Assembly (NCBI GenBank): GCA_964610045.1
Contig: CAZSUN010000007.1
Coordinates: 9,834 to 73,833, forward strand
From: JACCYX01 sp964610045
GTDB taxonomy: Bacteria; Chloroflexota; Chloroflexia; Thermomicrobiales; UBA6265
Reading direction: 5' to 3'
Length of the DNA stretch: 64,000 bases
The notes under the pieces were generated by a model. The model was given only the letters and a program-made list of their open reading frames with translations, did not search any database and was not told the DNA's origin. A program made the position numbers and the translations under genes. This document shows positions 34,690-42,663 of the stretch, piece by piece; the first letter of the stretch is position 1; each line of letters starts with the position of its first letter.

Positions 34690-36150
34690 TTACAGTGGTG
34701 GCAGGTGCCGGAACCAGCCGGCCCCCTGTTCGTAGGCGTGGGCCACACCCAGCAACACCGGTTCCTCGAACGCCCTGCCCAGCAGTTGCAGGCTCACGGG
34801 CAACCCGTCGCTGAATCCGCAGGGAACCGAGATGCCGGGTATGCCCGCCATGTTCGCCGGTATCGTGAACACGTCGGCCAGGTACATCTGGTACGGATCG
34901 GCGGTCCGCGCCCCGATCGGGAAGGCGACTGTCGGTGAGGTCGGCCCCACGATCACGTCGACGTTGGCGAACGCCTCGTCGAAATCCTGTTTGATCAGGG
35001 TTCTGACTTTCTGTGCCTTGACGTAATATGCGTCATAGTAGCCGCTGCTCAGCGCATACGTCCCGAGCATGATCCTGCGCTTCACCTCGGAGCCGAATCC
35101 CTGCCCGCGTGTCTCCTGGTAGGTCTGCTGCAGCGTCGGTTCGTCGATCCGCAGCCCGTACTTCACGCCGTCGAACCGGGAGAGATTGGCGCTGGCTTCG
35201 GCCGGGGCGGTGATGTAGTAGGTCGCCAGGGCATATTCCGTGTGGGGAAGGGAGACTTCCACCAGTTCCGCTCCCAGATCCTCCAGCTGCCGGATCGCGA
35301 CATCGATCGCCGCCGTGACGCCGGGTTCCATGCCGTCTACCGCGTACTCGCGGGCAATCCCGATCCTGACCCCGCGCAGATCAGTCCGGAGACCGGCCCG
35401 GAAGTCAGGTATCGGTCCCGGCGCGGATGTCGAGTCGTTGGGATCGTGTCCGGCGATAGCCTGGAGCATGATCGCCGCATCCTCCACCGTCCGGGTGAAC
35501 GGTCCGATCTGGTCGAGGCTGCTGGCAAAGGCGATCAGACCGTAGCGCGACACCCGGCCATACGTCGGCTTCAGGCCAACTACGCCGCAGAAACCCGCCG
35601 GTTGCCGGATCGATCCCCCCGTGTCGGAGCCGAGCGAGATGACGGCCTGGCGAGCAGCCACTGCGGCCGCAGAACCGCCGCTGGAACCGCCCGGCACCCG
35701 GGTTGTGTTCCAGGGGTTGTGCGTCGGACCGTAGGCCGAGTTTTCGGTGGAAGAGCCCATCGCAAACTCGTCGGTGTTCGTCTTGCCGAGGAAGACCGCT
35801 CCCTGCGATCGCAACCGGGCTGGCACCGTGCCATCGTAAGGCGAAATGTACCCGTCCAGGATCCGGGATGCCGCGGTCGTCGGTGCGTCGGTGGTGACCA
35901 GGATGTCCTTCAGCGCCACCGGCACACCGGTCAGGGGCGATACTTCGCCGCCCGCGATCCGGGCGTCGGCCGCCGCCGCCTGGGCCAGCGCGACGTCCCG
36001 CATCACGTGCAGGTACGCGTGAATCGCCTCATCGGTGTCATCGATCCGGTCCAGGTGCGCCTCGGCGAGGTCGACCGCGGAAATCTCCCGCGAATCGAGC
36101 AGCACACGCGCCTGCGCCGCTGTCAGCGAGACGAGTTCTTGAACGCTCAC
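34690..36150 (-). CDS. gatA: Asp-tRNA(Asn)/Glu-tRNA(Gln) amidotransferase subunit A
   Basis: A 486-residue amidase-signature enzyme that releases ammonia from glutamine for the transamidation of mischarged tRNA. The catalytic Ser-cisSer-Lys elements are present: GVPVALKDIL (Lys), the glycine-serine loop GGSSGGSAAAVAARQ and SLGSDTGGSIRQPA (both Ser). The glutamine-specific GLKPTYGRVSRYGLIAF follows. Start is GTG at 36148-36150 with GGAGGAAG upstream, overlapping the gatC stop by 4 bases. gatB is not in the window. Confidence 0.96.
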   Translation of the reverse strand: MSVQELVSLTAAQARVLLDSREISAVDLAEAHLDRIDDTDEAIHAYLHVMRDVALAQAAAADARIAGGEVSPLTGVPVALKDILVTTDAPTTAASRILDGYISPYDGTVPARLRSQGAVFLGKTNTDEFAMGSSTENSAYGPTHNPWNTTRVPGGSSGGSAAAVAARQAVISLGSDTGGSIRQPAGFCGVVGLKPTYGRVSRYGLIAFASSLDQIGPFTRTVEDAAIMLQAIAGHDPNDSTSAPGPIPDFRAGLRTDLRGVRIGIAREYAVDGMEPGVTAAIDVAIRQLEDLGAELVEVSLPHTEYALATYYITAPAEASANLSRFDGVKYGLRIDEPTLQQTYQETRGQGFGSEVKRRIMLGTYALSSGYYDAYYVKAQKVRTLIKQDFDEAFANVDVIVGPTSPTVAFPIGARTADPYQMYLADVFTIPANMAGIPGISVPCGFSDGLPVSLQLLGRAFEEPVLLGVAHAYEQGAGWFRHLPPL

Positions 36151-36461
36151 GCGCTTCCTCCTTCACTGCCATCGCCGCCCATGACTGCCCGTACCTCGAT
36201 GAACCCGTTGCGGCTCAATGGAGCGTTTGCCAGGGCCGCTTCCTGCGACAGGGACGGTCGTACCGCGTCGTCCCGCAGCACATTGCTCAGGGCGTTGACC
36301 TGGGCGGTCGGTGGAATGTGGTCGGTATCGAGTTGTTGCAACACGGCGATGTGTCCGAGGATCGACGACAGTTGCTCGCGCATCTGCTCGGTTTCCTCAT
36401 CGCTCAGGCCAAGCCTGGCGAGTTGCGCAACGTGCTCGACATCGGACGTCGTCAGGCTCAC
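36147..36461 (-). CDS. gatC: Asp-tRNA(Asn)/Glu-tRNA(Gln) amidotransferase subunit C
   Basis: A 104-residue structural subunit that clamps GatA and GatB. The family opening is clear: LTTSDVEHVAQLARLGLSDE, then QLSSILGHIAVLQQLDT and a C-terminal 'NVLRDDAVRPSLSQEAALANAP' region (shown here by VLRDDAVRPSL). GTG at 36459-36461 is chosen because CAGGAG lies 7 bases ahead and the conserved part begins there; the open frame further upstream is unconserved. Translationally coupled to gatA. Confidence 0.93.
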   Translation of the reverse strand: MSLTTSDVEHVAQLARLGLSDEETEQMREQLSSILGHIAVLQQLDTDHIPPTAQVNALSNVLRDDAVRPSLSQEAALANAPLSRNGFIEVRAVMGGDGSEGGSA

Positions 36462-36600
36462 AATGTGGCTCCTGGGAATATCCAGACAGGGAACTGGTTC
36501 AATGCAACGTGAGACACCCAATGCGGACATTGGGTGCGCCACGAGCGCCATCATGGTACCAAATGGCAATCCCGCCGGGTCGCGAGTTCCATGCCTTCGC

Positions 36601-37767
36601 TCACTGCCGGGGCAACCCGTCTGACCCGGCGATCGATTCCCTGTCGGCCGACCATGCCAGTTCGCCGCCAACGATGGTGTGCGTCAGGTCCAGGCCGTCG
36701 CTCCAGAGCGTCAGGTCTGCCCGGGTCCCGGTCACGATGCGGCCTCGTGTCGTGTCGCGCAGTACCCCGGCTGGAACCGCCGAGCACATGTGCATCGCGA
36801 TCGCCGGTGTCACCTCCCCCCACGCGACCAGGTTGCGCACTGCCTGGTCCATCGTCAGCACCGACCCCGCCAGCGTGCCGTTGTCGAGGCTTGCGGTGGT
36901 TTCCGTCACGTTGACCCGCTGCCCGCCGAGGTCGTAGACGCCCGGACCAAGTCCTGCCGAGGAGATCATGTCGGAGACCACTGCGATCCTGTCTGGTCCC
37001 TTCGCCCGGATCGCCAGTCGTACCGTGGCCGGGTGCGCGTGGACGGCATCCGGGATGATTCCGGCGGTGATGCGGTCGTCCAGCATCGTGGCGATCATCG
37101 AGCCCGGCGCCCGGTGGTGCATCGGCGACATCGCGTTGAACAGGTGGGTCGCCTTCGTCGCCCCGGCATCCACGCCGGCTGCGTACTGGTCGATCGTGGC
37201 GTCGGTGTGACCAAGGCTGACGATCACGCCGCGCTCGACGAGCCGGCGGATCCGGCCGATCCCGCCATCGCGCTCCGGCGCCAGGGTCACCAGCCGGATG
37301 GACGGAACGCCCAGCCAGGACTCGAACAACGCATCGCTTGCCGCCTCGATGTGCCGGAGCTGGTGGGCTCCCTTGCGCGCCGGCGACAGGAACGGACCTT
37401 CGAGATGCAGTCCAAGCGGGGTTGCCCCGATCGAAGCGTCAACGCCCTCGAAGGCGGCGAACACATCGGGATAGAGCGAGGCATCGGCCGAGACCACGGT
37501 GGGAAGCCAGGCGGTCACCCCGGTTGCCACCGACCAGCGGGAGATCTGCTCGATATGAGCGGATGTACCGTCGGCCTCGACCCCGTCCGCTCCATTCACC
37601 TGCAGGTCGATCAGGCCGGGCGAGACCAGCGGCGCGTCGATCACCGTTTCCGGCAGGTTGCCGTCGCACGCCAATCCACGGCTGACATCGGCAATCGTTC
37701 CGCCCTCGATCACCACCGTTCCAGGTTCGAAGTGCGTACCGAACAGGATATGTCCGCGAATGGCCAT
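36601..37767 (-). CDS. nagA: N-acetylglucosamine-6-phosphate deacetylase
   Basis: A 388-residue amidohydrolase that turns GlcNAc-6-phosphate into GlcN-6-phosphate and acetate. Motifs in order: PGLIDLQVNGADGVE near residue 50, the metal glutamate E123 in HLEGPFLSPARKGAH, the two metal histidines in SLGHTDAT and THLFNAMSPMHHR, and the catalytic aspartate in VVSDMISSAG. It is the last gene of the murein-sugar operon. The start is uncertain: ATG 37765-37767 lacks a good ribosome-binding site, and an in-frame TTG five codons upstream (37780-37782) has AAAGG at the right distance. Confidence 0.94.
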   Translation of the reverse strand: MAIRGHILFGTHFEPGTVVIEGGTIADVSRGLACDGNLPETVIDAPLVSPGLIDLQVNGADGVEADGTSAHIEQISRWSVATGVTAWLPTVVSADASLYPDVFAAFEGVDASIGATPLGLHLEGPFLSPARKGAHQLRHIEAASDALFESWLGVPSIRLVTLAPERDGGIGRIRRLVERGVIVSLGHTDATIDQYAAGVDAGATKATHLFNAMSPMHHRAPGSMIATMLDDRITAGIIPDAVHAHPATVRLAIRAKGPDRIAVVSDMISSAGLGPGVYDLGGQRVNVTETTASLDNGTLAGSVLTMDQAVRNLVAWGEVTPAIAMHMCSAVPAGVLRDTTRGRIVTGTRADLTLWSDGLDLTHTIVGGELAWSADRESIAGSDGLPRQ

Positions 37768-37795
37768 GGGAGTATCTGCCAAGGGAGTTGACCTT

Positions 37796-38707
37796 TCAGC
37801 CGGCATGCGTACCGGCAACGAATCGCGCTGCCACCAGCGCGGGATCGACGACAATCCGGGCATCAATCGCTGACCAGTCGTTGCCCAGGCGCTGGAGGAC
37901 GCTCGCTCGCAGCGGTTCGACATGAACCAGGAGACTGCCGGTCAAGGCGATCGGCAGGCAGCCTCGGAACCCCAGGCGCATCCCTGTCACGCGCGCGATC
38001 TGCGCGAGGTCGACTGCGGCTTGCTCAAGAAGGTTGCTGGCCACGACATCACCAGCAGCTGCGGCGTCGACCACGATCCGCGCCAGCCCCGCGATCTCGC
38101 CCTTCGACATCGGCGGCCCGTAAACGTGCGAAATCGCCTCGAACGGTTCGTTCAGGCGCCAGGTCTCCATCAGGGCCACGGTCATCGCCGTTGCTGGTCC
38201 ACGCCCGTCCACCTCTGCCGCGAATGCGCGCAACAATCCGCAGCCGAGCGCATACCCGCTGCCCTCATCCCCCATGATCGCGCCCCAGCCGCCAGCCCGG
38301 CATCGCGCTCCATCAGGCGCGCGCCCGAAGGCGATGGACCCGGTTCCGGCCACCAGTGCAACCCCAGTCGCCTGTGGGAGCGCGCCCAGCACGAGTTCGC
38401 CGTCGTTCGTCAGTCGGACCGACCCGGCCAGTGGGTCGAGATGGGGTCTCAGCGCACGCTGGTCGTCCGGCCGGTCGCACCCCGCGAGACCGAACCAGGC
38501 CGAGGCCAACCTGGCAGGTGCGTCCACCGCAGCCATCGCCTCCCCGATCGCGACCCGCAGCACCTCGCCGGCCCGCTGGTGACCGATGACCGCGGGATTG
38601 GACGTGCCCGTTTGGACGCGGGCGAGTTCGCTGCCACCGGCATCGACCACCACCACGACGGTTTTGGTGCCCCCTCCGTCGATCCCGGCAAACACCGGCG
38701 AGGTCAC
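37796..38707 (-). CDS. BadF/NagK-type amino-sugar kinase (MurNAc/GlcNAc kinase)
   Basis: A 303-residue ASKHA kinase. Phosphate 1 motif GIDGGGTKTVVVVVD is at residues 8-22, phosphate 2 is in LVAGTGSIAFGR, and GGWGAIMGDEGSGYALG is the sugar/adenosine segment typical of GlcNAc kinases of the BadF group. In Clostridium acetobutylicum the homologue MurK phosphorylates both MurNAc and GlcNAc. Its place between murQ and nagA argues for that dual role here (inference). The GTG start overlaps the murQ stop by 4 bases. Confidence 0.88.
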   Translation of the reverse strand: MTSPVFAGIDGGGTKTVVVVVDAGGSELARVQTGTSNPAVIGHQRAGEVLRVAIGEAMAAVDAPARLASAWFGLAGCDRPDDQRALRPHLDPLAGSVRLTNDGELVLGALPQATGVALVAGTGSIAFGRAPDGARCRAGGWGAIMGDEGSGYALGCGLLRAFAAEVDGRGPATAMTVALMETWRLNEPFEAISHVYGPPMSKGEIAGLARIVVDAAAAGDVVASNLLEQAAVDLAQIARVTGMRLGFRGCLPIALTGSLLVHVEPLRASVLQRLGNDWSAIDARIVVDPALVAARFVAGTHAG

Positions 38708-39633
38708 GATGGATCCCGATCGAGCGCAGCTCGCACCACCCCGTCAGCGCTCGCCAACCGCTGGCGGGCCTCTTCTGGCGGCACTCCAGCCAGGGTCGCC
38801 ACGATCGCCGTTTTGACCTCACCACCCGCGGCAGCGAGAGCGGCCTCTGCCGCGTCGCGCTCGATACCGGTCGCTTCTGACACGATCCGGATTGCCCGGT
38901 CCCGCAACTTGGCGTTGGTTGGCCGGACATCGACCATCAGGTTGCCGTAGGTCTTTCCGAGCCGGATCATCGCCCCGGTACTCAGCATGTTCAGGACCAG
39001 TTTTTGCGCAGTTCCGGCTTTCATCCGGGTCGAACCGGTAAGCACCTCCGGCCCGGTCACGACCGTGATCGGGATATCGACGGCCCCGGCGAGCGCCGAG
39101 TCCGGCGAGTTGGCGACCCCGATCGTGGCCGCGCCCAGCGACCGGGCGTGGGCAACCGCGCCGAGGACGAACGGCGTCCGCCCGCTGGCGGCGATCCCGA
39201 CTACCACATCCTTTCCGGTCAATCCGATAGCGTCGAGTGCCGCCGCACCAGCTTCCGGCTGGTCCTCGACGTGTTCGACTGCGTGACGCAAGGCATGGTC
39301 CCCGCCTGCGATCAACCCCACGACCATCGCCGGATCGGTGTTGAACGTCGGGGGGCATTCGGAGGCATCGAGCACGCCGAGGCGACCCGACGTCCCGGCC
39401 CCGATCGAGACCAGCCGGCCACCGTTCCGCAGCGCGGCGACAATCGCCTCGACCCCGTCGGCGATCGCGGGTAGCACCGCCGCCACGGCCTCCGCAACCG
39501 TGCGATCCTCATCGTTGATCACCCGCAGCAGGTCGATCGTTGAGAGGGTATCGATGTCGGCGCTGGCGGGGTTTCGCTGTTCGGTCGCGAGCGCATCGAG
39601 ACCGGTGGGCAAACTGTCAGTCAAAAGTGGCAT
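38704..39633 (-). CDS. murQ: N-acetylmuramic acid 6-phosphate etherase
   Basis: A 309-residue SIS-domain lyase that removes D-lactate from MurNAc-6-phosphate to give GlcNAc-6-phosphate. It has TEQRNPASADIDTLST at the start, then the sugar-phosphate loop GAGTSGRLGVLDASECPPTF (the catalytic Glu is in SECPPT). GIAASGRTPFVLGA, TGSTRMKAGTAQKL and a C-terminal helical tail complete the family pattern. It follows namZ by 24 bases and overlaps the kinase by 4 bases. No MurR-type regulator or PTS transporter is adjacent. Confidence 0.96.
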   Translation of the reverse strand: MPLLTDSLPTGLDALATEQRNPASADIDTLSTIDLLRVINDEDRTVAEAVAAVLPAIADGVEAIVAALRNGGRLVSIGAGTSGRLGVLDASECPPTFNTDPAMVVGLIAGGDHALRHAVEHVEDQPEAGAAALDAIGLTGKDVVVGIAASGRTPFVLGAVAHARSLGAATIGVANSPDSALAGAVDIPITVVTGPEVLTGSTRMKAGTAQKLVLNMLSTGAMIRLGKTYGNLMVDVRPTNAKLRDRAIRIVSEATGIERDAAEAALAAAGGEVKTAIVATLAGVPPEEARQRLASADGVVRAALDRDPS

Positions 39634-39657
39634 CCCGGCGTGTGAGGCGAAAGATCG

Positions 39658-40812
39658 TCAGTACAGAAGGATATCCGAGCGCTCGCGGTGAAACTGCGCT
39701 GCGTCGTGCTCCCATTCCGCCAGCAGCGGGCTGACCGGCAGTTCCTTGTCGATCGTGGTACGCAGGCGATCCGTTCCGGCGAGCAGGTCGATGAAGTACC
39801 GCCCGTCGTGAGGCGGTAGCCAGCCGAAGTCCTCCGGAGACATCCGGCGCAGGATTGCGAGAAGATGCACGCCCAACGCCACGGTGTCGCACTGGGTCCG
39901 GTCGACAACATGAACCTGCACGCCACCGCAGAGGCTTCCCGCGTGCTTCGAGAAGGTTGGTTGGAACCAGGCTGGGCGAAACAACACCCCCTCCAGCGCC
40001 AGGTCACGCAACTCCTTCGCGAAGCGGTCGGCGTTGATCCATGGAGCGCCAACGAATTCGAATGGCCGGGTCGTGCCCCGGCCTTCCGACAGGTTCGTCC
40101 CCTCGATCAGGCAGGTCGCCGGATAGACCGTGACCGAATCGAGCGTGGGCAGGTTGGGGGACGGCAGGATCCACGGCAATTCGCACTGATCGAACCAGAA
40201 GTCGCGTGACCAGCCATCCATGCGGATCACATCGGGATCGGGCAAGCCGCGATTCCGCGCGTACAGGCGGGCAAACTCGCCGATGGTCAGTCCGTGGCGG
40301 ATCGGCATCGCCTGACAGCCAACAAACGATCCGAAGGTTGGGTCGAGCCTGTTCCCGGCGACGGTTGCTCCCCCGAGCGGGTTGGGGCGGTCGAGCACGA
40401 CCACGTCGACATGGTTGACGGCGCACGCATCGAGCACATGCGCTACCGTCGAGAGGTAGGTTGCGTAACGCACCCCGATATCCTGCAGATCGATCGCCAT
40501 CACCTCGATCGGGTCCAGCATGGCGGCAGTCGGGATGCGCGTGTCGCCGTACAGGCTGAACACCGGCAGCCCTGTTGCCGGATCGACCGCCGCATCGACG
40601 TGGTCACCCGCCTGGGCGTTGCCACGGACCCCATGCTCTGGCCCATAGAGAGCGGTCAGGTGCAGCTGGGGATGCTTGAACATCCGGGTCGCGATACTGG
40701 CGAGCGAGCGCGTGACCGACGACGGATTGGCGAGCAGGCCCAGTTTCCTCCCCTGGAGCATGGTGGGAGGCGATGCGAGCACCCGCTCCGCTCCGGTGAT
40801 GACATGTGGCAT
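39658..40812 (-). CDS. namZ: NamZ-type exo-beta-N-acetylmuramidase (DUF1343, GH171)
   Basis: A 384-residue enzyme of the family formerly called YbbC/DUF1343. It has KLGLLANPSSVTR, LYGPEHGVRGNAQAGDHV, VMAIDLQDIGVRYATYLST and LDRPNPLGG. EGTNLSEGRGTTRPFEFVGAPW is the strongest family block (seen here as EGTNLSEGRGTTRP). In Bacillus subtilis NamZ removes terminal MurNAc from muropeptide chains. I see no signal peptide at the ATG used (40810-40812, good GGAG upstream), so it may act inside the cell on imported fragments. It is the first gene of the operon namZ-murQ-kinase-nagA. Confidence 0.9.
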   Translation of the reverse strand: MPHVITGAERVLASPPTMLQGRKLGLLANPSSVTRSLASIATRMFKHPQLHLTALYGPEHGVRGNAQAGDHVDAAVDPATGLPVFSLYGDTRIPTAAMLDPIEVMAIDLQDIGVRYATYLSTVAHVLDACAVNHVDVVVLDRPNPLGGATVAGNRLDPTFGSFVGCQAMPIRHGLTIGEFARLYARNRGLPDPDVIRMDGWSRDFWFDQCELPWILPSPNLPTLDSVTVYPATCLIEGTNLSEGRGTTRPFEFVGAPWINADRFAKELRDLALEGVLFRPAWFQPTFSKHAGSLCGGVQVHVVDRTQCDTVALGVHLLAILRRMSPEDFGWLPPHDGRYFIDLLAGTDRLRTTIDKELPVSPLLAEWEHDAAQFHRERSDILLY

Positions 40813-40977
40813 CGTGGTATCTCCTGCAGAACCTGCGCGGCCATGGCGGGATTCTCGCAGCCGTGGGTGTTCAGGTTGATGGTATAGACTTCGTCCGGTC
40901 CGCAGCCCACCGGCCCCTGCCGCCTGCCAGCCCGGTGAGTATCCACCGCAACTGATCGATTCGGAGCGTTTCCCACG

Positions 40978-42354
40978 GTGCCCCGTTTGCTGCCCTTTGC
41001 CGGACAATCAGCCTACCGCGCGACAAACCGGATCGGCGCAATGCTGTCCATCGTATTCGCCTGTTCGGTCCTCGTCGCGTGTGCCGGCGACGGTTCACCT
41101 GAGGATGATCGCCGGTTCGCCAATCAACCGAGCACCGAAGCCGCGCAGGTAACGGTTGATCCCGGCGCGACAGCTGCGGACACTCCCACGCCAGTCGCCA
41201 CAACCGTCGGTTCCGAGCGCAACCCACTCGCGGTTCGGGGAGCGCCGTCGGTTATCTACACCCTGGTGGATGGTCGGGTCACGGTCCTCGACACGACCAG
41301 TGGCGACATCCTTGCCGTGATTCCCGCCAGCGATGGTTTCCAGATTGTCGACGTGGCCAGCTCCGCCAGCGGCAACAAGGTCGCGGTCCTTGAATCCCCT
41401 GTGGCACTCGATGGCGCGAACGCAAGGATTGAGGTGCATCGATCCGACGGGACCGGGGCTGGAACCTGGGAACTCCCGTGGCCCGAGGCTGCAACCGCCA
41501 CTCCGTTACCTGGCCCATCCGCGCCGATCGGTTCCATCTCATGGTCGGCGGGTGGTGACTCGCTGTTGGTCTCCCTGGCGGGAACCACGCTCACGTCGAT
41601 CGAGTTGGATGGCGATCCCGTACCGATCGCGGTGCCTGGCAATGTCGGCACGATCGTCGATGCCGCACTCTCGCCTGGTGGAAACGATATCGCGGTGCTC
41701 GACGTCAACTCCGTGGGCAATGGCCGGATCATGCTGATCGATCCCGTTGCCGATACGCCGCGAGCACGCCAGTTGGCGCCTCCCACGGCGGACACGGCCG
41801 GCCAGGGGAGCGTCAACGAGTTTGCCTGGCTACCTGATGGGTCCGGCATCGCCTACATCCTTGCCGATGAACTCTCAGCTGGAGCTCTCTACAGGTTGCC
41901 GATCGAAGGCGGCCAGCGCACATTGATCGCCAGCCCGGGTCGCGTTGGCCCGACGGCCAGGATCACCAGCTTCGCCCTCTCCCCACAGGGTGATTCGGTT
42001 GCCTATACCATCGGCTCGCCCAACGGCGATGGCATCGAGTCCACGAGCCTGTGGGCACGGTCGCTCAAGGGATCGACCGTGCTGCAACTCCCGGCTGCGG
42101 CCAACGAGCCGGTCCTGGATATGTGGTGGACCGACAGTGGCCTCGCCTGGCTCCAGGGATCCGATGCGATCTCGATAACCCAGCCAAATGGAGAGACCAC
42201 CAACATGTCCCTCTCGGCTCAGGCCACCCCCGCGGCCATCGCCTCGCCCCAGGCGAGCCCCATCGCCGCCACACCGGTTTTTGCCTCGCCGGTGTCCACG
42301 CCAATCGCGGCAACTCCGACGGGCGCAACCCCAATGGCCTCCCCGCAACCGTAA
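40978..42354 (+). CDS. Lipoprotein with TolB/WD-like beta-propeller and low-complexity tail
   Basis: A 458-residue predicted secreted protein. An N-terminal hydrophobic helix ends in a lipobox (SVLVACAGDG), so a lipid-anchored cysteine near residue 36 is likely. After a Thr/Ala linker, repeated beta-propeller-type strands recur (VIYTLVDGRVTVLDTTSGDI, GSISWSAGGDSLLVSL, EFAWLPDGSGIAYIL, SFALSPQGDSVAYTI). The C-terminal 50 residues are a Pro/Ala/Thr/Ser repeat region with units such as SPIAATPVFASP. No enzymatic motif is visible. GTG 40978 has GGAGCG ahead. Its divergent neighbour is namZ, which may mean a cell-envelope role. Confidence 0.75.
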   Translation: MPRLLPFAGQSAYRATNRIGAMLSIVFACSVLVACAGDGSPEDDRRFANQPSTEAAQVTVDPGATAADTPTPVATTVGSERNPLAVRGAPSVIYTLVDGRVTVLDTTSGDILAVIPASDGFQIVDVASSASGNKVAVLESPVALDGANARIEVHRSDGTGAGTWELPWPEAATATPLPGPSAPIGSISWSAGGDSLLVSLAGTTLTSIELDGDPVPIAVPGNVGTIVDAALSPGGNDIAVLDVNSVGNGRIMLIDPVADTPRARQLAPPTADTAGQGSVNEFAWLPDGSGIAYILADELSAGALYRLPIEGGQRTLIASPGRVGPTARITSFALSPQGDSVAYTIGSPNGDGIESTSLWARSLKGSTVLQLPAAANEPVLDMWWTDSGLAWLQGSDAISITQPNGETTNMSLSAQATPAAIASPQASPIAATPVFASPVSTPIAATPTGATPMASPQP

Positions 42355-42663
42355 CCCTGCCGGCCCCAGTCCGCTTCGGCCCGTTGAACTCCTCGCCATC
42401 GGCCGTATCGAGCGTGCCTCCCAGCGTCCCGTCCCGCGATCCTGTCATCCCCTCGTACGGGCGGACCCCTGAGCGCCAGCGAAGGGTCGTCCGCCCCCAA
42501 AGCGCTGCCTGAGGCGGACGACCACCTCGCCTGGCGGCTCGGCGGGTCCGCGCGTACGGGAAGTAAGGAACCAGTCGCCATTTCCCAGGAGCCGGTTTCA
42601 GAGGGTGAGTGGACACATCAAACGACGCGCTCGATGGGCCAACCCTGAATCCGCCGACGTGCA
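42355..42663. other. Spacer with palindromic elements between convergent genes
   Basis: No convincing coding frame. It contains the GGGCGGAC palindrome block (42455-42560). The rest shows no terminator with a clear T run and no other signal. Confidence 0.5.
42455..42560. repeat. Palindromic intergenic element, copy 6 (double)
   Basis: GTACGGGCGGACCC (from 42455) is mirrored by GGGTCGTCCGCCC (42484-42496) around CTGAGCGCCAGCGAA. A second half-copy, GGCGGACGACC...GGCGGGTCCGCGCGTACGGG, follows. The GCGCCAGCGA centre resembles the AGCGAGCGTCAGCGAG centre of the copies at 45654 and 52400. Confidence 0.55.
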
